Assembly (NCBI GenBank): GCA_002368795.1
Contig: DFFG01000043.1
Location: 1-41,324, forward strand
DNA: 41,324 nucleotides
Origin: Eubacterium sp. UBA3782
Lineage (GTDB): Bacteria > Bacillota > Clostridia > Lachnospirales > Lachnospiraceae
Reading direction: 5' to 3'
Position numbers and translations under genes: made by a program. This document shows positions 33,632 to 41,324 of this stretch, in pieces. Within the stretch, counting starts at the first letter, position 1. Each line of letters starts with the position of its first letter. The notes under the pieces were generated by a model that saw only the letters and a program-made list of their open reading frames with translations, was not told the DNA's origin and ran no database searches.

Positions 33632-34519
33632 ATGTACAGGATATTGTATGCTGACAAGCTTGCGACCAACATCACACGTATGGTAGTGGAAGCTCCCCGT
33701 GTGGCAAAACACTGTGAGCCCGGTCAGTTCATCATCGCAAAGACAGATGAGGTAGGCGAGCGTATCCCGCTGACGATCTGTGACTTTGACCGCGAAGCCG
33801 GAACGATCACCATCGTATTCCAGCCGGTAGGCCAGTCCACAGCCATCATGGCTGAGCTGAAGCAGGGAGACGCATTTGAGGATTTTGTCGGACCTCTTGG
33901 CCGTCCCTCTGACCTGATCGATACCCCCATCGAAGAGCTGAAGAAAAAGAATATTCTGTTTATCGCCGGCGGCGTAGGCACTGCTCCCGTCTATCCGCAG
34001 GTCAAATGGCTGCATCAGCATGGGATCACCGCGGACGTGATCATCGGTGCAAAGTCCAAAGAATTTGTCGTACTTGAGAAGGAGTTCCGCGAGGTCTGCA
34101 ACCTGTACATCACCACGGATGACGGCTCCTACGAGCGCAAGGGCATGGTCACCGTATGCCTGCAGGATCTGATCGAGAAGGAAGGCAAGCACTATGATCA
34201 CTGTGTCGCCATCGGACCGATGATCATGATGAAGTTTGTCTGCAAAATGACAAAAGAGTACGGCATTCCGACCATCGTCAGCATGAACCCGATCATGGTC
34301 GATGGTACCGGCATGTGCGGCGCCTGCCGTGTACAGGTCGGCGGCGAAGTCAAGTTCGCCTGCGTGGACGGCCCCGAGTTCGACGGCCATCTGGTAGATT
34401 TTGATCAGGCCATGCAGCGTATGAAGATGTATAAGACCGAAGAAGGCAGAGCTGTTCTGAAAAAGACCGAGGGTGCCACCTTCCACGGCGGCTGCGGCAA
34501 TTGTGGAGGTGACGAATAA
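33632..34519 (+). CDS. nfnA: NfnA-like flavoprotein reductase subunit ([2Fe-2S])
   Basis: 295 residues from ATG 33632 (MYRILYADKL); the GTG at 33620 is possible but less like homologues. The FAD-binding barrel has RIPLTICDFD, and an NAD(P)-binding domain follows with LFIAGGVGTAPVYPQ. The C-terminal cluster motif is DGTGMCGACRVQVGGEVKFA with a further Cys, as in the DHOD electron-transfer/ferredoxin-NADP reductase family. With NfnB it makes the NADH-dependent ferredoxin:NADP+ oxidoreductase, which bifurcates or joins electrons from NADH and ferredoxin to make NADPH. A 1-base overlap with the next gene (TAATG) supports a complex. Confidence 0.85.
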   Translation: MYRILYADKLATNITRMVVEAPRVAKHCEPGQFIIAKTDEVGERIPLTICDFDREAGTITIVFQPVGQSTAIMAELKQGDAFEDFVGPLGRPSDLIDTPIEELKKKNILFIAGGVGTAPVYPQVKWLHQHGITADVIIGAKSKEFVVLEKEFREVCNLYITTDDGSYERKGMVTVCLQDLIEKEGKHYDHCVAIGPMIMMKFVCKMTKEYGIPTIVSMNPIMVDGTGMCGACRVQVGGEVKFACVDGPEFDGHLVDFDQAMQRMKMYKTEEGRAVLKKTEGATFHGGCGNCGGDE

Positions 34520-35922
34520 TGGCAGTTGATAAGCTGAAAAAAGTTCCCGTGCGCGAGCAGGATCCCCAGGTCCGTGCCCATAATTTTGAAGAGGTCTGCT
34601 ACGGCTACAATGCCCAGGAGGCCATGGACGAGGCCAGCCGCTGTATTCACTGCAAGAATGCAAAATGCATTCAGGGCTGCCCGGTAAACATCAATATCCC
34701 CGAGTTTATCGCCGGAATCAAGGAAGGCGATTTTGCCAAAGCCTTCTCGATCATCAGCGAATCCTCCGCTCTGCCGGCTGTCTGCGGACGTGTATGTCCC
34801 CAGGAGTCCCAGTGCGAGGGCAGATGTATCCGCGGCATCAAGGGCGAGGCTGTCTCCATCGGAAAGCTGGAGCGCTTTACCGCTGACTGGGCAAGAGAGA
34901 ACGGCATTCATCCTGAACCGGCCAAGGAGCTGAACGGCCATAAGGTAGCCGTCATCGGTGCCGGCCCTGCAGGTCTTACCTGTGCCGGCGATCTGGCAAA
35001 GCTTGGCTATGAGGTCACCATCTTTGAGGCCCTTCACAAGGCCGGCGGTGTACTTTCCTACGGCATTCCGGAGTTCCGTCTGCCCAAGAGCGCTGTCGTG
35101 GACAAAGAGATTGAGAACGTCCGCAGCCTCGGCGTAAAGATCGAGACCAACGTTGTCATCGGCAAGTCCGTCACCATCGACGAGCTGATGGATGAGGAAG
35201 GCTTTGAGGCCGTCTTCATCGGCTCTGGTGCGGGCCTTCCGATGTTCATGAACATCCCCGGCGAGACCGCTCTTGGCGTACTCTCTGCCAATGAGTTCCT
35301 GACCAGAAACAACCTGATGAAGGCATACCGCGACGACTATTACACCCCGATCCACAGAGGCAAAAAGGTCGTTGTCGTCGGCGGAGGAAACGTTGCCATG
35401 GATGCTGCCAGAACCGCACTGCGTCTTGGTGCCGAGACCCACATCGTCTACCGCAGAAGCGAAGCTGAGCTGCCGGCAAGAGCGGAGGAAGTCCACCACG
35501 CCAAGGAAGAGGGCGTCATCTTCAACACCCTCTGCAATCCGGTCGAGCTGATCGTCGACGAAGAGACCGGCTGGGTCAAGGGCTGCAAATGCATCCGCAT
35601 GGAGCTGGGCGAGCCGGATTCCTCCGGTAGAAGACGTCCCATCGCCATACCGGGCTCCGAGTTCGAGATCGAGGCAGACACCGTCATCATGTCCCTGGGA
35701 ACCTCCCCGAATCCGCTGATCTCCTCCACGACCATCGGACTGGACATCAACCACAGAAAATGTATCATTGCTGATGAAGACACCGGCGCCACCTCCAAGA
35801 AGGGCGTATACGCCGGCGGCGACGCCGTAACCGGCGCAGCAACCGTCATCCTGGCCATGGGCGCAGGCAAAGCCGGCGCAAAGGGCATCGACGAATTCAT
35901 CAAGGCAAAATACGCAAAATAA
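34519..35922 (+). CDS. nfnB: NfnB-like NADPH-binding subunit (glutamate synthase small-subunit family)
   Basis: 467 residues. The N-terminal [4Fe-4S] motifs are CIHCKNAKCIQGCPVNINIP and VCGRVCPQESQCEGRC, then a FAD domain (GAGPAGLTCAGDLAKLGYEV) and an NADPH domain (VVVVGGGNVAMDAARTALRL), ending with the flavin-binding GVYAGGDAVTGAATVILAMG. This is the family of GltD and NfnB. No glutamate synthase large subunit is nearby and nfnA precedes with overlapping codons, favouring Nfn over glutamate synthase. Annotation pipelines may name it gltA. It ends before a 221-base gene-free gap. Confidence 0.88.
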   Translation: MAVDKLKKVPVREQDPQVRAHNFEEVCYGYNAQEAMDEASRCIHCKNAKCIQGCPVNINIPEFIAGIKEGDFAKAFSIISESSALPAVCGRVCPQESQCEGRCIRGIKGEAVSIGKLERFTADWARENGIHPEPAKELNGHKVAVIGAGPAGLTCAGDLAKLGYEVTIFEALHKAGGVLSYGIPEFRLPKSAVVDKEIENVRSLGVKIETNVVIGKSVTIDELMDEEGFEAVFIGSGAGLPMFMNIPGETALGVLSANEFLTRNNLMKAYRDDYYTPIHRGKKVVVVGGGNVAMDAARTALRLGAETHIVYRRSEAELPARAEEVHHAKEEGVIFNTLCNPVELIVDEETGWVKGCKCIRMELGEPDSSGRRRPIAIPGSEFEIEADTVIMSLGTSPNPLISSTTIGLDINHRKCIIADEDTGATSKKGVYAGGDAVTGAATVILAMGAGKAGAKGIDEFIKAKYAK

Positions 35923-36035
35923 GACAAAAAGAAGATAACATCACAAAAGCGACGGAAGATGCGGCTCTGTCTGTAAATTGACGGAGTCGCTATTCCTGTC
36001 ATTAGGAGAATGTTAAAAACTGTGGACAATACACA

Positions 36036-36074
36036 CCTTGCATAATTGTCCCTGCATAAAAAGCCTTGCATAAT
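36036..36074 (+). repeat. Three short CCTTGCATAA-type direct repeats before rlmH
   Basis: CCTTGCATAAT at 36036-36046 and 36064-36074 flank CCTGCATAAA at 36051-36060. The preceding GGACAAT (36024-36030) pairs with ATTGTCC (36045-36051). The rest of the 35923-36143 gap shows only AGCGAC/GTCGCT (about 35965-35993) without a T-run, so a weak terminator at best. Confidence 0.4.
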
Positions 36075-36143
36075 AGCCTTTAAAACATGCTTTCATAAAG
36101 AACAAAAGAAATACCTGAAAAGGACATTTCATCGAGAGAACAA

Positions 36144-36623
36144 ATGAAAATAACAATATGCTGCGCAGGCCGGATCAAGGAGAAATACCTGACGGCCGGG
36201 ATCGCTGAATATGCCAAGCGGCTTGGCAGGTACTGTACGCTGGAATGGTATGAGATCGCCGATGAGAAAACACCCGACGGCGCCTCCGAAGCAGAAGAGC
36301 AGGCGATTCTGAAAAAGGAAGGCGACAGGCTCTTAAAAGGCATTCCGGATTCTGCCTACTGCATCGCCCTCGCCATAGAAGGCAAGATGCTGACCTCCGT
36401 AGAACTGTCACAGAAGCTGGACAGCCTGCAGGTCTCCGGCGTCAGCCACATCGTCTTTGTCATCGGCGGATCCCTGGGACTGTCCCGGGACGTACTAAAA
36501 CGCGCAGACTACCTGCTCAGCTTCTCAAAAATGACATTCCCGCACCAGCTGATGCGGATGATCTTGCTGGAGCAGATCTACCGCAGCTTCCGGATCAGCC
36601 GGAACGAACCATATCATAAATAA
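36144..36623 (+). CDS. rlmH: 23S rRNA (pseudouridine1915-N3)-methyltransferase RlmH
   Basis: 159 residues, the normal RlmH length. A SPOUT-fold start MKITICCAGRIKEKYLTAGI, the SAM-binding knot FVIGGSLGLSRDVL and the C-terminal KMTFPHQLMRMILLEQIYRS are diagnostic. It methylates the pseudouridine at 1915 in helix 69 of 23S rRNA, on assembled 70S ribosomes. It stands alone, with AT-rich gene-free DNA before and a repeat-rich gap after. GAGAGAACAA precedes the ATG, a modest ribosome site. Confidence 0.96.
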   Translation: MKITICCAGRIKEKYLTAGIAEYAKRLGRYCTLEWYEIADEKTPDGASEAEEQAILKKEGDRLLKGIPDSAYCIALAIEGKMLTSVELSQKLDSLQVSGVSHIVFVIGGSLGLSRDVLKRADYLLSFSKMTFPHQLMRMILLEQIYRSFRISRNEPYHK

Positions 36624-36646
36624 GAAAACGAGATGCCTGCCCTTAT

Positions 36647-36842
36647 GGACCGGTCTTTGTGGACTAGCCTTTGCGGACTGGCCTTTGTGGACTGGCATTC
36701 ATATATACCCATTTGGGGGAAACATCTGCATCTGATGATAAGAGAAAAAGCAGATGTGTCTGGCAGGAATAATCCAGCTCATATGAGGCCTGTCAGGAAA
36801 AAATCACATCTGCATTTCAACACAACCAGAATTGCGGATGTG
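36647..36842 (+). repeat. Four 14-base tandem repeats followed by two dyads with the same stem
   Basis: GGACCGGTCTTTGT, GGACTAGCCTTTGC, GGACTGGCCTTTGT and GGACTGGCATTCAT are contiguous at 36647-36702. Then ACATCTGC (36722-36729) pairs with GCAGATGT (36750-36757), and CACATCTGC (36805-36813) with GCGGATGTG (36834-36842). The gap 36624-36894 has no convincing gene; an open frame at 36633-36866 crosses the repeats but 14 is not a multiple of 3 and there is no ribosome site. Confidence 0.6.
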
Positions 36843-36894
36843 TTCGTAATAATTATACTGTTTTAGATTTATTTGCAGCTTACCTGACGGAGGC

Positions 36895-37443
36895 ATGATG
36901 ACGGACAGACAAGAGATTGAAAATCTGATCCTGGAGTATCCCATCTACCAGTATGTTTTCCTGCGCCCTGAGGATGTGATGTTTACGGAGAGAGTCCGGA
37001 CCATCTGCAAGCAGGAGTGCAAGCGGTATGGGACCAGCTGGTCCTGCCCGCCGGCCGTGGGAACGGTGGAGGAATGCCGGGAGCGGACGCTTGGCTATAC
37101 AGATGTCCTGTTCTTTTCCACGGTGACGGAGGTGGCGGAGATCCTGGATATGGATCAGACGCTGGCGACCAGGGGACCCCATGAGGAGGTCACGACCGAG
37201 ATCGAGCAGCTGCTTGCCTCCCGCGGGTACCGTGTGCTGACGCTGTCCAGTGAGTCCTGTGCCATCTGCAGCAAGTGTGCCTGGCTGGAGGGGAAGCCCT
37301 GCCGGCATCCGGATGTCATGCATCCCTGCATCGAAAGCTTTGGCATCGTGGTCTCGGACCTGGCGGAAAAAGGAGAAATGGATTATTACCTCGGGGAACA
37401 CGAGCTGTTGTGGTTTACCCTGATGTTCCTCGGGAAGGATTGA
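36895..37443 (+). CDS. DUF2284 predicted metal-binding protein
   Basis: 182 residues. Cysteine clusters are CKQECKRYGTSWSCPP near 39-54 and CAICSKCAWLEGKPCRHP near 120-140, then MHPCIESFGIVVSDL. These are the hallmarks of DUF2284, small proteins presumed to bind metal or an Fe-S cluster, of unknown function. The start is one of two adjacent ATGs (36895, 36898) after ACGGAGGC. It lies 7 bases before the PhoH-like gene, so they share a transcript, but no functional link is known. Confidence 0.88.
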   Translation: MMTDRQEIENLILEYPIYQYVFLRPEDVMFTERVRTICKQECKRYGTSWSCPPAVGTVEECRERTLGYTDVLFFSTVTEVAEILDMDQTLATRGPHEEVTTEIEQLLASRGYRVLTLSSESCAICSKCAWLEGKPCRHPDVMHPCIESFGIVVSDLAEKGEMDYYLGEHELLWFTLMFLGKD

Positions 37444-37450
37444 TAGAGCT

Positions 37451-38485
37451 ATGGCAAATGGAATTATCGAAGCGGAGATGATGATCCCCGCCCAGCATGA
37501 AAAAAACATCTTCGGCCAGTTTGATCAGTTTGTAAAAAAGATCGAGCGGGCCCTTGCGGTGACTCTGATCTCACGGGATGGCCGTGTGCGGATCCTCGGA
37601 CCGGAAAAGCATGTCAGCCGGGCCAAAAGTGTCCTGGAGCAGCTGCTTGCCCTTTCTGTACGCGGAAATGAGATCACCGAACAGAATGTTAATTATATCC
37701 TTGGCATGACCATGGACAACATGGATGTCGATGTGGTCACGCTTGACGGAGATACCATCTGTCATACCATCCAGGGACGGCCGGTAAAGCCCAAGACAGT
37801 GGGACAGAAGAAATATGTGGACGCGATCCGGGAGCATATGATCACCTTTGGCGTCGGCCCTGCCGGTACGGGTAAGACCTACCTGGCCATGGCGATGGCC
37901 ATTACAGCCTTCCGGAATGATGAGGTCAGCCGGATCATTCTGACCCGGCCTGCCATCGAAGCTGGAGAGAAGCTTGGTTTCCTTCCCGGCGATCTGCAGA
38001 GCAAGATCGATCCCTACCTCCGCCCGCTGTATGACGCGCTGTATCAGATCATGGGCGCTGAGAGCTTCCAGAAAAATATGGAAAAGGGCTTGATCGAGGT
38101 TGCACCTCTTGCCTATATGCGCGGACGGACGCTGGATAATGCCTACATCATCCTGGATGAGGCCCAGAACACCACGCCCGCCCAGATGAAGATGTTCCTG
38201 ACGCGAATCGGTTTTGGATCCAAAGTCATCGTTACCGGTGATATGACCCAGAAGGACCTTGCAGCCGGCCAGACTTCGGGCTTGGAGGTTGCATGGCAGA
38301 TCCTGTCCGGTGTCGAGGGGATCGCGTTCTGCGAGCTGACCAGCCGTGACGTCGTGCGCCATCCGCTGGTTCAGAAGATCGTAGAAGCCTACGAAAAATA
38401 TGAGAAAAAGGAGACCCGCAGGTCTACGACCGCAGCTGCCAGACGGACAGAGCGGAAGAGCACCGGCGGCAGAACGAAAGCATGA
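37451..38485 (+). CDS. PhoH-family ATPase
   Basis: 344 residues. An N-terminal KH-like segment (LISRDGRVRILGPEKHVSRA) is followed by the PhoH ATPase: Walker A GVGPAGTGKTYLAMA, LTRPAIEAGEKLGFLPGDLQ, Walker B NAYIILDEAQNTT, KVIVTGDMTQKDLA. PhoH-like proteins are probable RNA-associated ATPases or helicases, encoded beside ybeY in most Bacillota, as here. The stop overlaps the ybeY start (ATGA), showing translational coupling. A short basic tail (TRRSTTAAARRTERKSTGGR) may help bind RNA. Confidence 0.95.
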   Translation: MANGIIEAEMMIPAQHEKNIFGQFDQFVKKIERALAVTLISRDGRVRILGPEKHVSRAKSVLEQLLALSVRGNEITEQNVNYILGMTMDNMDVDVVTLDGDTICHTIQGRPVKPKTVGQKKYVDAIREHMITFGVGPAGTGKTYLAMAMAITAFRNDEVSRIILTRPAIEAGEKLGFLPGDLQSKIDPYLRPLYDALYQIMGAESFQKNMEKGLIEVAPLAYMRGRTLDNAYIILDEAQNTTPAQMKMFLTRIGFGSKVIVTGDMTQKDLAAGQTSGLEVAWQILSGVEGIAFCELTSRDVVRHPLVQKIVEAYEKYEKKETRRSTTAAARRTERKSTGGRTKA

Positions 38486-38985
38486 CGCTGAGCATAGAAA
38501 ATGAACAGACGCTGGATCTTTTTCCTGATTTCGAAAAAACGGCAGAAGCCGTAGCCGAGAAGGCACTGGATCTGGAAAAGTGCCCATATGAAGCAGAGAT
38601 CTCTCTGACCCTGGTGGACAATGCGCGGATCCAGGAGTTGAACCGGGACTTTCGCGGTATTGACCGTGCCACCGATGTGCTGTCCTTTCCCATGATCGAC
38701 TATCCGGCGCCGGCAGACTTTTCCGCCGCTGACGAGGATGAAGCTGAATGCTTTGATCCGGAGACCGGCGAGCTGCTTCTTGGCGATATCGTGATCTCTG
38801 TAGAGCGGGCAGCCGAACAGGCGGAAAGCTACGGCCATTCCCTGAAGCGGGAGATCTGCTTCCTCATCGCCCACAGCATGCTGCACCTGATGGGGTATGA
38901 CCATATGACGCCGGAAGAGGCCGAGATCATGGAGGCAAAGCAGGAGACCGTGCTTGCCGAGCTCGGGTTGACCAGGGATTGCTGA
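38482..38985 (+). CDS. ybeY: Endoribonuclease YbeY (rRNA maturation)
   Basis: 167 residues. The zinc-binding catalytic motif HSMLHLMGYDH (about 131-141) and RATDVLSFPM identify YbeY, a single-strand endoribonuclease for 16S rRNA 3'-end maturation and ribosome quality control. An acidic insert (PAPADFSAADEDEAECFDPE) precedes GELLLGDIVISVERA. It overlaps the PhoH-like gene by 4 bases. The usual downstream partners (HD-domain protein, diacylglycerol kinase, era) are absent here; the next gene, after a 179-base gap with no clear feature except GAAAGCAAAAGT-type repeats near 39120-39145, is proB. Confidence 0.96.
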   Translation: MTLSIENEQTLDLFPDFEKTAEAVAEKALDLEKCPYEAEISLTLVDNARIQELNRDFRGIDRATDVLSFPMIDYPAPADFSAADEDEAECFDPETGELLLGDIVISVERAAEQAESYGHSLKREICFLIAHSMLHLMGYDHMTPEEAEIMEAKQETVLAELGLTRDC

Positions 38986-39164
38986 GGGGAATCTGCCGGA
39001 AAATGGCTGAAATAGCTAAGCTTAGAATTAACACCCCATAAACAGTGAGGTTTGAGAAAGCAAGGCTGAATGATCAAAGCTGCTCTATCAAATAAGGTCA
39101 TAAATATAACAAAATCAGAAAAGCAAAAGTAAGAAAGCAAAAGTCAACAAGGATACAAACCGTC

Positions 39165-40037
39165 ATGAAGAATTTGTCCATCCGGGAGAAACTGAAGGAT
39201 AAGCAGAAGATCGTCATCAAGATCGGTTCTTCTTCGCTGGCGCATGCTAACACAGGGGAGCTGGATCTGATCAAGCTGGAGATCCTGGTCCGGGAGATCT
39301 GCGATCTGGTGAATCAGGGCAAGAGTGTGGTCCTGGTCTCCTCCGGTGCCTGCATGGTCGGGCGCAAGGCGCTCGGCATCGATCGGGCAACAGAGACCAT
39401 CGCCCAGAAGCAGGCCTGCGCATCGGTCGGCCAGGCACGGCTGATGATGGTGTACCAGAAGCTGTTTTCCGAGTACAACCACATCTGCAGCCAGATCCTG
39501 ATCACAAAAAATACGATGCTGGACAACCTGAACCGCTTCAATGCCAAAAACTGCTTCAACGAGCTGCTGACTCAGGGCGTCATCCCCATCGTCAATGAAA
39601 ATGACACCATCGCCACCTACGAGATCGATAATATGTCGGTATTTGGTGATAACGATCATCTGAGTGCCGTGGTGGCTGCCATGATCGGCGCGGATCTGCT
39701 GATCCTGCTGTCGGATATCGATGGTTTGTACACCGATGACCCGCACACAAATCCGGATGCAAAGTTCATCGATCTGGTGGAAAAGCTGGACGACCGGCTG
39801 ATGCATATGGGCAAGTCTTCCACGGGCAGCAAGGCAGGGACCGGCGGCATGTCCACCAAGCTTTCGGCTGCACGCATCGCCACGATGGCCGGCTGTGACA
39901 TGATCATCGCCAGCGGAGAGGATTTCCACAACATCCACAAGATCGTCGGCGGAGCGGGGCTTGGCACGCTGTTCCTGGCAGATAAGAAGGATGATTTCTA
40001 TCTGCTGGATTACATGGAGAATCTGGAGAACGCCTAA
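39165..40037 (+). CDS. proB: Glutamate 5-kinase without PUA domain
   Basis: 290 residues, an amino-acid-kinase fold ending without the C-terminal PUA domain found in the longer (about 370) form; short ProB is common in some lineages. It phosphorylates glutamate for proline synthesis. Motifs are KIVIKIGSSSLA, VLVSSGACMVGRKALG, VIPIVNENDTIATYEI, VFGDNDHLSAVVA, LLSDIDGLYTDDPHTNPDA and TGGMSTKLSAARIA. proA is not within the window downstream (next is a 5-formyl-THF cyclo-ligase), so the pair is split or elsewhere. No strong ribosome site: AACAAGGATACAAACCGTC. Confidence 0.93.
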   Translation: MKNLSIREKLKDKQKIVIKIGSSSLAHANTGELDLIKLEILVREICDLVNQGKSVVLVSSGACMVGRKALGIDRATETIAQKQACASVGQARLMMVYQKLFSEYNHICSQILITKNTMLDNLNRFNAKNCFNELLTQGVIPIVNENDTIATYEIDNMSVFGDNDHLSAVVAAMIGADLLILLSDIDGLYTDDPHTNPDAKFIDLVEKLDDRLMHMGKSSTGSKAGTGGMSTKLSAARIATMAGCDMIIASGEDFHNIHKIVGGAGLGTLFLADKKDDFYLLDYMENLENA

Positions 40038-40102
40038 TAAATCTTTGGCTTTCTGAAAAAGCGAAAGATGCCATATAATACATTGAAGGATGCCAGATAA
40101 TA

Positions 40103-40133
40103 CCTTTTTTCAAAAAGAAAGGATACCTGAAAA
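40103..40133 (+). promoter_or_regulatory. Leader hairpin that can cover the ribosome site
   Basis: CCTTTTTT (40103-40110) can pair with AAGAAAGG (40115-40122), which includes the Shine-Dalgarno of the next gene. Just upstream, GATGCCATATAATAC and GATGCCAGATAATAC form a direct repeat (about 40068-40103), the first containing TATAAT. Confidence 0.4.
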
Positions 40134-40697
40134 ATGGATAAGAAAGAGATCAGAAAGCTGGTTTTTGCCAGAAGAAAAGCTGCCTCAGACGAGCAGATCC
40201 TTATAGGCAGCCGGGCGATCTTTGACCGGATCCGGGCAACAGAGGATTATAAAAAAGCAAGTACCGTTTTTGCCTACATGGATTACAAAAAGGAAGTCAT
40301 GACCCGGGAATTTATCGAGCAGTGCTGGGCTGATGGCAAGAAGGTTGCGGTCCCGAAGGTTCACGGCGAGATCATGAAGTTCTATTATATCGAGTATTTC
40401 GGTCAGCTGGAGTCCGGCTATACCGGCATTCTCGAGCCCATTACCCATTGCCCGGGCATCGTAACCTGTGCGGATGATGACGAGGAGGCCCTTTTTATCC
40501 TTCCTGGCGTGGCCTTTGATCCGCAGCGCCACCGCATCGGCTATGGCGGCGGTTTTTATGACAGATACCAGGCGGCCCATCCCCATCACACGACCATGGC
40601 GGTAGCCTTTGAGTTCCAGATCATGGATGAGGTCCCCTATGAGGAAACGGACATCTGTCCGATGTACATTATTACAGAAAGCAGGGTCATCGACTGA
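40134..40697 (+). CDS. 5-formyltetrahydrofolate cyclo-ligase
   Basis: 187 residues. It converts 5-formyl-THF to 5,10-methenyl-THF with ATP, relieving inhibition of folate enzymes such as GlyA. Motifs are KEIRKLVFARRKAASDE at the start, VFAYMDYKKEVMTREFI, KVAVPKVHGEIMKFYYI, and the nucleotide-binding LPGVAFDPQRHRIGYGGGFY, diagnostic of the YgfA/MTHFS family. GAAAGGATACC precedes the ATG, within a possible hairpin. It ends 3 bases before miaB, and the two are probably co-transcribed. Confidence 0.94.
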   Translation: MDKKEIRKLVFARRKAASDEQILIGSRAIFDRIRATEDYKKASTVFAYMDYKKEVMTREFIEQCWADGKKVAVPKVHGEIMKFYYIEYFGQLESGYTGILEPITHCPGIVTCADDDEEALFILPGVAFDPQRHRIGYGGGFYDRYQAAHPHHTTMAVAFEFQIMDEVPYEETDICPMYIITESRVID

Positions 40698-40700
40698 TCT

Positions 40701-41324
40701 ATGGATTTTACGACGGATACAGCAGCATTGCTGCGTGACATCGATATAACTGCGCCGGCGCCCGAACAGGAGCCCTTCCGGCAGTATTACTTTATGGAGC
40801 GGGCAAAGGCCCAGCTGGCAGAAATCTCTGCCGAGGCAGGGCGTCCCCTGACCTTCCAGGTGGTTACCTTTGGCTGCCAGATGAACGCCAGGGATTCCGA
40901 AAAGCTCCGGGGTATTCTGGAATACATCGGCTATGTGCCGGCAGAGACTGAGGACTGCGACCTGGTGATCTACAACACCTGCACGGTGCGTGAGAACGCC
41001 AACAACCGGGTCTATGGCCGACTTGGCAAGCTGCATTCCTATAAAAAGAAAAACCCGCACATGCTGATCGGCCTGTGCGGCTGCATGATGCAGGAGCCAC
41101 ACGTGGTGGAGAAGCTGAAGGAAAGCTACCGGTTTGTCAACCTGGTCTTTGGCACCTTCAACATCTACAAGCTGGCGGAGCTTCTCTGCACCTCCATGGA
41201 CCATCCCGATGAGATGGTCATCGACATCCAGGAAAAGCTGGAGCGGGTGGTGGAGCAGCTGCCGGTGGACCGGAAGTATGCCTTCAAGTCCGGCGTCAAC
41301 ATCATGTACGGCTGCAACAATTTC
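40701..41324 (+). CDS. miaB: tRNA methylthiotransferase MiaB (3' end cut by window)
   Basis: Visible part is 208 codons of an enzyme that is normally about 450-480. The N-terminal UPF0004 domain has TFQVVTFGCQMNARDSEKLR, YNTCTVRENANNRVYGRLG and GLCGCMMQEPHVV, holding the three cysteines of the auxiliary [4Fe-4S] cluster. The radical-SAM domain begins at INIMYGCNNF-like sequence where the window stops. With an extra 60-residue N-terminus (FTTDTAALLRDIDITAPAPE), as in many clostridial MiaB proteins, it makes ms2i6A37 in tRNA. Start ATG 40701 lies 3 bases after the upstream stop. Confidence 0.95.
   Translation, partial: MDFTTDTAALLRDIDITAPAPEQEPFRQYYFMERAKAQLAEISAEAGRPLTFQVVTFGCQMNARDSEKLRGILEYIGYVPAETEDCDLVIYNTCTVRENANNRVYGRLGKLHSYKKKNPHMLIGLCGCMMQEPHVVEKLKESYRFVNLVFGTFNIYKLAELLCTSMDHPDEMVIDIQEKLERVVEQLPVDRKYAFKSGVNIMYGCNNF

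Noticed and set aside
34519..35922. Glutamate synthase small subunit
   Set aside because: Same family, but overlap with an nfnA-type gene and absence of a large subunit favour NfnB; the alternative cannot be fully excluded.
36633..36866. 77-codon open frame over the tandem repeats
   Set aside because: No ribosome site, crosses 14-base repeats that shift frame, and composition is unlike neighbouring proteins.
1..41324. CRISPR array, rRNA or tRNA genes
   Set aside because: Looked for regularly spaced repeats and for cloverleaf or rRNA sequences in the gaps; none found by eye.

Overview
This window looks like a chromosomal segment of a Gram-positive anaerobe of the class Clostridia, most likely a Lachnospiraceae-type gut bacterium. 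The basis is family content and gene order: an ABC-F ATPase gene next to rex, a DUF554 membrane protein, an NfnAB-type transhydrogenase, a phoH-ybeY pair, a two-gene TIR/lipoprotein unit and Dlt-like surface chemistry. GC is moderate, Shine-Dalgarno sites are strong, and the intergenic promoters are sigma-A-like. I saw no rRNA, tRNA or CRISPR array.

Layout. 1-1256: the 3' part of an IS200/IS605-family tnpB with the structured right end expected of its guide RNA, followed by remnants of disrupted genes and a terminator (to about 1741). 1906-8507: a lipoprotein with a SecD-like region, translationally coupled to a TIR / transmembrane / beta-propeller protein, then a FUSC membrane protein carrying a degenerate HAD-like domain. 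8567-14813: a Dlt-like operon (adenylating ligase, carrier protein, fold-type III PLP decarboxylase, MBOAT acyltransferase, SGNH/DltD-like protein), closed by a small glutaredoxin. 15112-16744: a HipBA-like toxin-antitoxin or kinase-regulator pair on the minus strand, flanked by two near-identical palindromes. 16904-19097 (minus): DUF554 protein and glyA. 19431-22403 (plus): an RsiV-like membrane-anchored protein, a 465-base gap holding a long imperfect stem that may be an RNA, and a LysR-type regulator. 22449-27113: ABC-F ATPase (minus), rex with its own Rex-type operator, and the bifunctional NAD(P)HX repair enzyme. 27295-35922: yebC, a UppP-family protein, ftsK/spoIIIE, a zinc-ribbon/TPR surface protein and nfnAB. 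36144-41324: rlmH, a DUF2284 protein, phoH-like, ybeY, proB, 5-formyl-THF cyclo-ligase and the 5' half of miaB, cut by the window end.

Most promising for new biology. (1) The Dlt-like operon: the ligase lacks the residues that define D-alanine selectivity in DltA, and a BtrK/LysA-like decarboxylase sits between carrier protein and MBOAT, suggesting that something other than D-alanine (possibly a decarboxylated, omega-amino acyl group) is loaded and exported to a surface polymer. (2) The TIR receptor-like pair, with an apparently external propeller and a coupled lipoprotein. (3) A FUSC protein with a pseudo-HAD domain, and a UppP homologue that has lost most recognised catalytic side chains. 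The function statements on these are inference from motifs read by eye; no database search was possible.
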